A stretch of 25,000 bases of DNA from an uncultured Eubacterium sp. (GTDB taxonomy: Bacteria; Bacillota; Clostridia; Lachnospirales; Lachnospiraceae): assembly GCA_934322085.1 (NCBI GenBank), contig CAKRGF010000035.1, positions 1-25,000 on the forward strand, read 5' to 3'. Under the pieces are notes generated by a model that saw only the letters and a program-made list of their open reading frames with translations, searched no databases and had not been told where the DNA came from. The position numbers and the translations under genes are program-made. Within the stretch, counting starts at the first letter, position 1. Each line of letters opens with the position of its first letter. Positions 7,784 through 14,544 of this stretch are shown here, piece by piece.

Positions 7784-7799
7784 TGTTTCACGTGAAACA
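7784..7799. other. parS site 2
   Basis: This is a second exact TGTTTCACGTGAAACA, again inside an 18-bp palindrome, with its centre 38 bp from the first. It ends three bases before the rsmG stop codon. Confidence 0.95.
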
Positions 7800-7802
7800 T
7801 TA

Positions 7803-8498
7803 TTATAAAGGTTTTTTCTTTGGCTTGCCTTCTTTTCTAGGATACTTACTATTTGTCTTCTCTTCTTTTTTTATAAATAACAAGTATCGTTTTTCTCTAT
7901 CTCTTAAAGAAAACTTATCCAAGTGGTCAAACTTGGCCGATAATTCACGAAAAGCATTCTCTGCAAGTTTTACTTCCTCTTCCTGTTTCTTTCCTTTATA
8001 AGAAACAAAGTATCCATTAACTTTAGCAAATGGAACACAATATTCCATAAGAATTGGAAGTTCTGCTACTGCACGTGAAACAACAAAATCAAATTGATTA
8101 CGATACATTTCATTTTGTCCATACGTTTCTGCTCTTCCATGAATTGCCGTGACATTATTGATTTCAAGTGTAACACAAACTTGTTTTAGAAAATCTACTC
8201 TTTTATTTAAAGAGTCCAGCAAAACAAATTCACTTTCCGGATTCAAAATAGCCAGCACAATTCCAGGAAAACCAGCACCAGTACCAACATCAAATACTTT
8301 ATGCCTTCCATTCCATAAAGAATCTTTCATTATTAAAGCGGAATCCAAAAAGTGTTTCCAAATGACATCTTCATATTCTGTAATTGATGTCAAATTCATT
8401 TTCTTGTTTTCTTCCACCAATATTTCATAATATTCTTTTAATTTATTTTCCTGCTGTTTGCTCAAGTCAATATCAAATTTTTTAAAAATATCTCTCAT
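7803..8498 (-). CDS. rsmG: 16S rRNA (guanine527-N7)-methyltransferase
   Basis: This SAM-dependent enzyme (GidB) modifies G527 of 16S rRNA in the streptomycin-binding region. The 231-residue protein has MNLTSI near the N-terminus, the SAM-binding motif VFDVGTGAGFPGIVLAIL and the conserved VSRAVAEL. The ATG directly follows the mnmG TAA, and the ribosome site GAGGGTGG lies inside the mnmG end, so it is translationally coupled to mnmG. The C-terminus is rich in lysine and proline. The VSRA codons create a partial parS-like sequence on the plus strand. Confidence 0.96.
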   Translation of the reverse strand: MRDIFKKFDIDLSKQQENKLKEYYEILVEENKKMNLTSITEYEDVIWKHFLDSALIMKDSLWNGRHKVFDVGTGAGFPGIVLAILNPESEFVLLDSLNKRVDFLKQVCVTLEINNVTAIHGRAETYGQNEMYRNQFDFVVSRAVAELPILMEYCVPFAKVNGYFVSYKGKKQEEEVKLAENAFRELSAKFDHLDKFSLRDREKRYLLFIKKEEKTNSKYPRKEGKPKKKPL

Positions 8499-10379
8499 TT
8501 AATCCACCCTCTTTCGATGATACTGTTCTAAGTATACCGTAAGAACGGAAATATCGGACGGAGAAACACCACTAATTCTTGCTGCCTGTCCTACCGACTC
8601 CGGACGAATATCGGATAATTTTTGAATTGCTTCCAATCGAAGACTTTTAACATCTTCATAATTGATATCTGAAGGAATCTTCTTACTCTCCAGCTTATGG
8701 AACTGCTCAACCTGCTTTTGCTGGCGCTTGATATATCCTTCGTATTTCAAATTGATGTTTACTTCTTCTCTCACTTCTTCCGAAAGTTTTGGACGTTCCT
8801 TATCAATCGGAGCTAATTTATCATAGGATAATTCCGGTCTTCGAATTAATTCCGCAAGACTGATTCCACTGACCAGACGGGTACTGTCATACTCATCTAA
8901 TAATTTCTGAACTTCCTCGGTATTTCCAACATGCGTATGAAGAACACGATTAATTTCTTTTTTGATCTGTTCTTCTTTTTCTACAAAATGCTGATATCTC
9001 TCTTCTGAAATCAAACCAATCTCATAACCGAGTTTTGTAAGGCGTTCATCTGCATTATCCTGACGAAGCAAAAGACGGTATTCTGCACGGGAAGTCATCA
9101 TACGATATGGCTCATTTGTTCCTTTTGTAACCAAATCATCAATTAAAACACCAACATATCCCTGCGAACGGTCAATAATAATTGGTTCTTTATTCTGACA
9201 TTTTCTTGCAGCATTGATACCGGCAACAAGTCCCTGTGCAGCAGCTTCTTCATAACCGGAACTTCCATTTGCCTGTCCAGCACTAAAAAGACCCTTTACT
9301 TTTTTTAACTCAAGTGTTGGTAAAAGTTCCAGAGAATCTAAACAATCGTATTCAATTGCATACGCATTTCTTACAATCTTTGCATGTTCAAGTCCTGGAA
9401 CCGAGCGGTACATCTTCTCCTGAACATCTTCCGGCAGAGAACTTGACATACCACCAACATACATTTCATTTGTATAATTTCCTTCCGGCTCAATAAATAC
9501 CTGATGTCTGTTTTTATCTGCAAACCGAACAACCTTATCCTCAATTGATGGACAATATCTTGGACCGGTTCCTTTGATATAACCGGAATACAAAGGTGAG
9601 CGGTCAAGATTCTCTCTTATTACTTTATGTGTTTCTTCATTTGTATAAGTAAGCCAGCACTTCACCTGCTCTCTTTCTAAATCTTCCGGTTTATTTTCAA
9701 AGGAAAAAGGAACGATTTTTTCATCACCGTACTGGGGTTCCATCTTACTATAATCAATGGTTCTTCCATCCATACGGGCAGGAGTTCCTGTCTTAAACCG
9801 GCGCATGGAAATACCAAGTTTTTTTAATGAATCGGTAAGATGCGTTGCTGACTGAAGTCCATTTGGTCCGGTATAAACAGAAGTCTCTCCCGTAATACAT
9901 CTTGCATTCAAATAAGTACCAGTACATAATACAACAACTTTACATGGATAAATGGTTCCGGTATAAGATTTGACGCCACATACCTTTCCATCTTCTACAA
10001 TAATATCTGTAATTTCTCCCTGCTTAATGGATACACCATCTGTCTCCTCAATCACTTTTCGCATTGCATAACTGTACTCTTTCTTATCTGCCTGTGCACG
10101 CAAAGAATGTACGGCAGGTCCTTTCGACTGATTGAGCATTTTTGACTGGATGAATGTGCGGTCAATATTTTTTCCCATCTCACCGCCCAATGCATCAATT
10201 TCTCTAACTAAATGTCCCTTCGACGTTCCTCCAACATTTGGATTGCATGGCATCATTGCAATGCTGTCAACGCTGACAGTAAACAATGCTGTCTTACAGG
10301 AAAGACGAGCTAATGCAAGAGCAGCCTCGCATCCAGCATGACCTGCTCCAATTACGATGGCATCAAATTGTTCTGTCAT
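8499..10379 (-). CDS. mnmG: tRNA uridine-5-carboxymethylaminomethyl synthesis enzyme MnmG (GidA)
   Basis: This FAD-dependent enzyme forms a complex with MnmE to modify U34 of tRNAs that read split codon boxes. The 626-residue protein begins TEQFDAIVIGAGHAGCEAA with the dinucleotide-binding GxGxxG at residues 11-16. Next come CNPNVGGTSKGHLVREIDALGG and GTGPRYCPSIEDKVVRF, both characteristic. I chose the ATG at 10379, which has AAAGGAG upstream and starts at the FAD motif; the frame is open 35 codons further, but that part overlaps mnmE and has no family similarity. It lies 13 bases after the mnmE stop and abuts rsmG, so mnmE-mnmG-rsmG form one transcription unit. Confidence 0.97.
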   Translation of the reverse strand: MTEQFDAIVIGAGHAGCEAALALARLSCKTALFTVSVDSIAMMPCNPNVGGTSKGHLVREIDALGGEMGKNIDRTFIQSKMLNQSKGPAVHSLRAQADKKEYSYAMRKVIEETDGVSIKQGEITDIIVEDGKVCGVKSYTGTIYPCKVVVLCTGTYLNARCITGETSVYTGPNGLQSATHLTDSLKKLGISMRRFKTGTPARMDGRTIDYSKMEPQYGDEKIVPFSFENKPEDLEREQVKCWLTYTNEETHKVIRENLDRSPLYSGYIKGTGPRYCPSIEDKVVRFADKNRHQVFIEPEGNYTNEMYVGGMSSSLPEDVQEKMYRSVPGLEHAKIVRNAYAIEYDCLDSLELLPTLELKKVKGLFSAGQANGSSGYEEAAAQGLVAGINAARKCQNKEPIIIDRSQGYVGVLIDDLVTKGTNEPYRMMTSRAEYRLLLRQDNADERLTKLGYEIGLISEERYQHFVEKEEQIKKEINRVLHTHVGNTEEVQKLLDEYDSTRLVSGISLAELIRRPELSYDKLAPIDKERPKLSEEVREEVNINLKYEGYIKRQQKQVEQFHKLESKKIPSDINYEDVKSLRLEAIQKLSDIRPESVGQAARISGVSPSDISVLTVYLEQYHRKRVD

Positions 10380-10392
10380 AATTTTTTCTCCT

Positions 10393-11775
10393 TTATTTTC
10401 CCATACAAAAATCTTTAAAGATTTTATTAATGATATCTTCTTCCAGTGTCTCTCCAATGATTTTACCAAGTGACTCATACGCATTTGTCAAATCAATCGC
10501 ATACAAATCCTCTGGCATACCAAGTTCAATACTTTCTAACACTTTTTCCAGACTATCCTTTGTCTGTATCAAAGCCTCTTTTTGTCTTGCATTGGTAATA
10601 TATAAATCATCTTTTTCTTCTATTTTCGATTCAATAAATTGTCTCTTAATATAAGATTCGAGTTCATCCAACCCATCTCCCTTTGCAGCGGAAAATGAAA
10701 TGACATCTTTTCCTGACAAATTATGAATTTCTTCCATCTTCAATGTCTGTTTCAAATCTGATTTATTTACTAAAACAACACCTGTGCTGTTTTTACATAA
10801 ATCAAGAATTTCATAATCCTCTTTGGATAATTCTTTGCTGCTATCCAAAACAATAATTACAAAATCCGCTTTCTCAAGAGACTCTTTCGTCTTTCTAATA
10901 CCAATACTCTCAATTTCATTTTCTGTCTCTCGAATTCCTGCTGTATCAATTAAATGTAATAATATATTTTCTATCATAATATCTTCTTCTAAGGTGTCTC
11001 GCGTTGTACCTGGAATATTCGTTACAATCGCACGATTTTCCCGAAGCAGACAATTCAATAAAGAAGATTTTCCTACGTTTGGTTTTCCAACAATTACCGT
11101 CTGAATTCCTTCTTTCATAATTCTTCCATTATTACAATTTTCAAGCAAATGGTTTGTATCCTTTAATAATGCTCGCACATGACCTTCAATTGTTTCATCA
11201 AAAGAATCCAAAGAAATATGTTCTGGATCATCAAGTGCAGCTTCCAAATAAGCAACATCCTCTAAAATTACTTCACGAAGTTTCTGGATTCGATTCTTAA
11301 TACTTCCTCTCAACTGACTCATTGAATTGGAAAGTGCTAACTCACTTTTTGACTGAATCACATCCATCACAGCTTCTGCCTGTGATAAATCAAGTCTCCC
11401 ATTTAAAAAAGCACGTTTTGTAAATTCGCCCGGCTCTGCAACTCTTACACCATGACGGACTAACAAAGCCAAAATCACCTGACATATATAGTGGCCGCCA
11501 TGACACTGGATTTCCACCACATCTTCCGCCGTATAACTTTTTGGAGCCTTCATGAGAAGTACAAGAACTTCATCAATTTTTTTCGAACCATCAAAAATAA
11601 AACCATACTGAATCGTGTGGCTTTCCTTTTTATTTAAATCAATCGAAGTTCCTTTTTCATTACAAAAAATACGGCTTACAATGGAAAAAGAATTTTCTCC
11701 GCTCACTCGAATTACACTAATACTTCCATTTTTCGATGATGTAGCAATTGCGGCAATTGTCTCCTGCTCAAACAT
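10393..11775 (-). CDS. mnmE: tRNA modification GTPase MnmE (TrmE)
   Basis: This GTPase acts with MnmG to install the cmnm5 group on tRNA wobble uridines. The protein of 460 residues has an N-terminal tetrahydrofolate-binding domain (to about 120), a helical domain, and an inserted G domain with GKPNVGKS (230-237), DTAG (277-280) and NKSD (337-340). It ends in the C-terminal motif C457-M-G-K460, the family's C(I/L/V)GK tail with Met in the second place. AAAGGAG precedes the ATG. A terminator hairpin separates it from khpB upstream, and no convincing promoter fits in the 63-base gap, so transcription probably depends on readthrough or a promoter inside khpB. Confidence 0.97.
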   Translation of the reverse strand: MFEQETIAAIATSSKNGSISVIRVSGENSFSIVSRIFCNEKGTSIDLNKKESHTIQYGFIFDGSKKIDEVLVLLMKAPKSYTAEDVVEIQCHGGHYICQVILALLVRHGVRVAEPGEFTKRAFLNGRLDLSQAEAVMDVIQSKSELALSNSMSQLRGSIKNRIQKLREVILEDVAYLEAALDDPEHISLDSFDETIEGHVRALLKDTNHLLENCNNGRIMKEGIQTVIVGKPNVGKSSLLNCLLRENRAIVTNIPGTTRDTLEEDIMIENILLHLIDTAGIRETENEIESIGIRKTKESLEKADFVIIVLDSSKELSKEDYEILDLCKNSTGVVLVNKSDLKQTLKMEEIHNLSGKDVISFSAAKGDGLDELESYIKRQFIESKIEEKDDLYITNARQKEALIQTKDSLEKVLESIELGMPEDLYAIDLTNAYESLGKIIGETLEEDIINKIFKDFCMGK

Positions 11776-11794
11776 AAAAACTCCTTTTCTTTGT

Positions 11795-11826
11795 CAAAAA
11801 AGGCTGAATCCTAAGAATCAGCCTTT
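11795..11826 (-). terminator. Terminator behind khpB (jag)
   Basis: On the minus strand AAAGGCTGA (11826-11818) pairs with TCAGCCTTT (11807-11799) around a 10-base loop and is followed by a T run. It ends or attenuates the rpmH-to-khpB transcript before mnmE. Confidence 0.8.
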
Positions 11827-11838
11827 CACACTTTTCTC

Positions 11839-12561
11839 TCAATCTTTCTTTTCCTGATATGGTCTCTTGCGGTCACGGGAATAATTATTATTTCTTCTTC
11901 GATAATTATTTCTTCTTGGAAGTTCCGAAGCAAATTCACGATTCAAAGTAACAACTACTTTACGATGTGGCTCTTCACCTTCACTATGTGTATCCACATA
12001 TTTATCACCCTGCAATTCCGCATGAATAATTCTTCTTTCATAAGGATTCATTGGCTCTAAGAAAGCAGGACGTCCTGTTTTCTTAACTTTATTTGCTACA
12101 TTTCTCGCCAAATTCTCGATTGTTTCTTTTCTTCTCTGACGATAATTTTCTGTATCAATCTTAATCTTCGTATACTTATCTTTATTCTTATTTGCAACAA
12201 GAGAAGTCAAATACTGAAGAGAATCTAAAGTCTGTCCACGTTTTCCAATTAACATTCCCATTTCAGTACCCTTCAACTCGATGCGGATTTCATTTTCCAC
12301 TTCATCAAATTCCGTTTCAATCTCTACATCTAATTTCATAGCCTGGAATGTTTTTGCTAAAAAATTCTTTACCGTATCAATTACATTTTCTTTTTTACGA
12401 ACACGAATGACTGCCGGCTTACTAAACAATCCTAAAATTCCACCTTTTTCTTCTTCAATAACTTCATATTCAATCTGGTCACTTGTTGTTTCCATCTGGA
12501 TTAAAGCATTTGTCAAAGCTTCATCTGCTGTTTTTGCAGAAAACTCTTTCCACTCTTCCAT
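11839..12561 (-). CDS. khpB: RNA-binding protein KhpB (Jag, SpoIIIJ-associated)
   Basis: This cytoplasmic RNA-binding protein is encoded next to the YidC insertase in most Bacillota and is linked to cell-envelope and division control. All three parts are visible in 240 residues. A Jag-N domain ends in GILGLFSKPAVIRV (about 1-55). A KH domain has its GxxG loop as GKRG (106-109). An R3H domain contains R176xxxH180. The C-terminus is a basic, arginine- and asparagine-rich tail (about 216-238), probably disordered and RNA-binding. GGAGG lies before the ATG, 12 bases after the yidC stop. Confidence 0.95.
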   Translation of the reverse strand: MEEWKEFSAKTADEALTNALIQMETTSDQIEYEVIEEEKGGILGLFSKPAVIRVRKKENVIDTVKNFLAKTFQAMKLDVEIETEFDEVENEIRIELKGTEMGMLIGKRGQTLDSLQYLTSLVANKNKDKYTKIKIDTENYRQRRKETIENLARNVANKVKKTGRPAFLEPMNPYERRIIHAELQGDKYVDTHSEGEEPHRKVVVTLNREFASELPRRNNYRRRNNNYSRDRKRPYQEKKD

Positions 12562-12573
12562 CTTAAATTCCTC

Positions 12574-13578
12574 CTATTTTTTATCTTTCTTTCCAGAAAG
12601 CATGTGTGCATATCCGGCAATACTGCCAGACTCAAAATTCTTATCTACATGAGTCTCTTGTTCTTCCTCTTTAGAAGAATCAGCGGTATTCTGATAAGCG
12701 GAAGCAGATTTAATTCCTGCTGTTTTCTTTTTCGCATACTCTTCCATCTGACGATTCATTGCTTCACGCTTTGCACTTTTCTTCGTTGCTTTACCTTTAT
12801 TCTTTTCAATCATTTCTTCCAAAGAAATACTGTCAACTTTTCGGTTAATCAAAATAGCCTGCACAATTCTAAACAAACTACCAATAATCCAGTAAATACC
12901 AATACTTACGTCAAAGGAAAGACAGAAAAATCCAGACATAACAGGCATCATGTAGTTCATCATTTTCATAGAACTCTGCATCTGATCCTGCTCACCAGCA
13001 TCTGTTTTCACCTGAATCAGTTTTGTATTAATAAACTGAAGAACCATAGCTAAAATTGGAATTAAAAATACTAAAATTCCGGCATATGGATAATTTGCTC
13101 TATCTCTAAACAAAGACATTGGAGACTCATTAACCAAAAGTCCTAAGAATTTGTAAGCTTCTGGATTCTCTTTCATCGAACCAATTCCATTTACATAATA
13201 TGGAATGTTACGAATGACATTATACAAAGCAAAAAGAATCGGCATTGTAATCAAAAGAGGAAGACATCCACCAAATGGACTAATTCCATATTTTGCATAA
13301 ACATCCTGCGTCTCCTGATTCATTTTCATCTGAGATGCCTGATCTTTTTTATTTTTGTATTTTTTCTGAATTGCCTTTATCTCCGGATTAATCTTATTCA
13401 TTAACCGGGATGATTTCTGCTGTTTTGCGTTGAGAGGATACATAAGAATATATACAAATAATGTAAATATTACAATACACCAACCAACATTATGCACACC
13501 TAATAAATGGTACATACACCAGTCGATGCCATTCATAGCCAACCCCAATAACTGATTCAACCAACCTAATGGGAACAT
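12574..13578 (-). CDS. yidC: Membrane protein insertase YidC/OxaA
   Basis: This is an inner-membrane insertase that folds and inserts membrane proteins, alone or with Sec. The 334-residue protein has the conserved five-helix core: hydrophobic segments near 31-49, 101-122, 166-186, 206-220 and 224-244. A charged cytoplasmic hairpin (about 55-95) lies between the first two, and there is a long lysine-rich cytoplasmic tail after 250. YAKYGISPFGGCLPLLITMP is the family signature before the second helix. No lipoprotein signal is seen, unlike Bacillus SpoIIIJ. At the position of the groove arginine of SpoIIIJ (five residues before the conserved proline of helix 1) the sequence has Tyr43. It lies between yidD and khpB in the rpmH operon. 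Confidence 0.96.
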   Translation of the reverse strand: MFPLGWLNQLLGLAMNGIDWCMYHLLGVHNVGWCIVIFTLFVYILMYPLNAKQQKSSRLMNKINPEIKAIQKKYKNKKDQASQMKMNQETQDVYAKYGISPFGGCLPLLITMPILFALYNVIRNIPYYVNGIGSMKENPEAYKFLGLLVNESPMSLFRDRANYPYAGILVFLIPILAMVLQFINTKLIQVKTDAGEQDQMQSSMKMMNYMMPVMSGFFCLSFDVSIGIYWIIGSLFRIVQAILINRKVDSISLEEMIEKNKGKATKKSAKREAMNRQMEEYAKKKTAGIKSASAYQNTADSSKEEEQETHVDKNFESGSIAGYAHMLSGKKDKK

Positions 13579-13597
13579 ATTTTCCTCCTAATACTGT

Positions 13598-13810
13598 TTA
13601 CGGCACAGGATCATAACCACCTTTATGAAAAGGGTGGCATCTCAAAATTCTTTTTATAGCCAAAAAACCACCTTTTCCTGCACCATACTTCTTGATTGCC
13701 TGAGAAGCATACTCAGAACAACACGGTGTATAGATACAGGAAGGTGTTCTTTTCAATGGTGATATATATTTTTGATAGATGTGTATCACAGCTAATAAAA
13801 TTTTCTTCAC
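13598..13810 (-). CDS. yidD: Membrane protein insertion efficiency factor YidD
   Basis: This small amphipathic membrane-associated protein of 70 residues assists YidC-dependent insertion. The family pattern is clear: YQKYISPLK, then the cysteine-rich CIYTPCCSEYASQAI and the ending CHPFHKGGYDPVP. The start codon is GTG at 13810, nine bases after the rnpA stop, with only a weak ribosome site. Coupling to rnpA translation is therefore likely. Confidence 0.95.
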   Translation of the reverse strand: MKKILLAVIHIYQKYISPLKRTPSCIYTPCCSEYASQAIKKYGAGKGGFLAIKRILRCHPFHKGGYDPVP

Positions 13811-13819
13811 ACAATCACT

Positions 13820-14149
13820 TCATTTCAAAATTCCATGCATTTTCAATAAATGAAAAACTGCGCCGTCTACTTCTTTAAAATTCTTATTTTTTACATCTTT
13901 TCGGGCAACAATAACAATTCGATTACCCTTTTTCACCAATGCGTCATTCTTACGAACGGATTCTCTTAATAATCTGGTAATGTGATGACGCACAACACTG
14001 TTACCAACTTTCTTACTTACTGAAAAGCCGTAACGACTGGGACCACTCTCCCCTGTTTTAACATACATAACCAGATATTTATTTGCTCTTGATCTACCTT
14101 GCTTATAAACTTTTTGAAATTCAGGATTTTTACCTAATTTTTCAAACAT
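13820..14149 (-). CDS. rnpA: Ribonuclease P protein component
   Basis: This is the protein subunit of RNase P, which binds the catalytic RNA and the 5' leader of precursor tRNAs. The 109-residue length and the segment SVSKKVGNSVVRHHITRLLRE (with a one-residue lead-in, 43-63) identify it. The usual RNR signature that contacts the RNA reads R54-H-H here, with R59 retained. The start has GAGGAAAAGAAA before ATG. It lies between rpmH and yidD as in nearly all bacteria. Confidence 0.95.
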   Translation of the reverse strand: MFEKLGKNPEFQKVYKQGRSRANKYLVMYVKTGESGPSRYGFSVSKKVGNSVVRHHITRLLRESVRKNDALVKKGNRIVIVARKDVKNKNFKEVDGAVFHLLKMHGILK

Positions 14150-14166
14150 TTTCTTTTCCTCATCGG

Positions 14167-14198
14167 AAGAAGAAAAGGTCAGTTAAATTCTGACCTTA
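14167..14198 (-). terminator. Hairpin overlapping the rpmH stop, partial terminator
   Basis: On the minus strand AAGGTCAG (14197-14190) pairs with CTGACCTT (14182-14175) across a seven-base loop and runs into TTCTTCTT. The stem includes bases of the rpmH stop codon. It probably lowers expression of rnpA and downstream genes relative to the ribosomal protein. Confidence 0.65.
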
Positions 14199-14330
14199 TG
14201 CAGATAATTTCTTTCTTCCTTTAGCTCTTCTTCTCGCAAGTACTTTTCTACCATTTGAAGTACTCATTCTTTTACGAAAACCATGAACTTTCGATCTCTG
14301 TCTCTTTTTTGGCTGATATGTCATCTTCAT
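14196..14330 (-). CDS. rpmH: 50S ribosomal protein L34
   Basis: This very short basic ribosomal protein of 44 residues begins MKMTYQPKKRQRSKVHGF and ends RRRAKGRKKLSA, a full match to the L34 family. The ATG at 14330 is preceded by AAAGGAGG at a ten-base distance. An ATG closer to the ribosome site is in another frame. It is the first gene of the rpmH-rnpA-yidD-yidC-khpB unit and is read divergently from dnaA, the normal arrangement at oriC. Confidence 0.97.
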   Translation of the reverse strand: MKMTYQPKKRQRSKVHGFRKRMSTSNGRKVLARRRAKGRKKLSA

Positions 14331-14380
14331 TCTGCATACACCTCCTTTATAAAATAATAACGAAATCCGTATCAAGCCTA

Positions 14381-14409
14381 ATTATATTATCTTATATTCC
14401 AATAGTCAA
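14381..14409 (-). promoter_or_regulatory. Promoter of the rpmH operon
   Basis: On the minus strand TTGACT (14404-14409), a 17-base spacer and a perfect TATAAT (14381-14386) precede the rpmH start by about 50 bases. Confidence 0.85.
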
Positions 14410-14423
14410 GCAGTTCTTTGCGT

Positions 14424-14457
14424 TTATCAACATTTTTTTCTAAAATACTGTCAATAA
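14424..14457. promoter_or_regulatory. DnaA-box-like pair between the rpmH and dnaA promoters
   Basis: TTATCAACA (14424-14432, plus strand) and TTATTGACA (14449-14457, minus strand) each differ by one base from TTATNCACA. They lie exactly between the two divergent promoters and could let DnaA control its own promoter and that of rpmH. Confidence 0.45.
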
Positions 14458-14460
14458 AAT

Positions 14461-14489
14461 TTGATTTTACCTCTTATTTGTAGTACAAT
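14461..14489 (+). promoter_or_regulatory. Promoter of dnaA
   Basis: TTGATT (14461-14466), 17 bases and TACAAT (14484-14489) lie 55 bases upstream of the dnaA start. The spacing is ideal, with two mismatches in the -35 and one in the -10. Confidence 0.75.
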
Positions 14490-14544
14490 AAAAACGTATG
14501 ATTTTACCCAAATTCAATTTTTATTAAGATAGGTAGGAAATTTA

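Noticed and set aside
10380..10484. Upstream extension of the mnmG frame
   Set aside because: It overlaps the mnmE 3' end, shows no similarity to MnmG, and lacks a ribosome site, whereas ATG 10379 has a good one.
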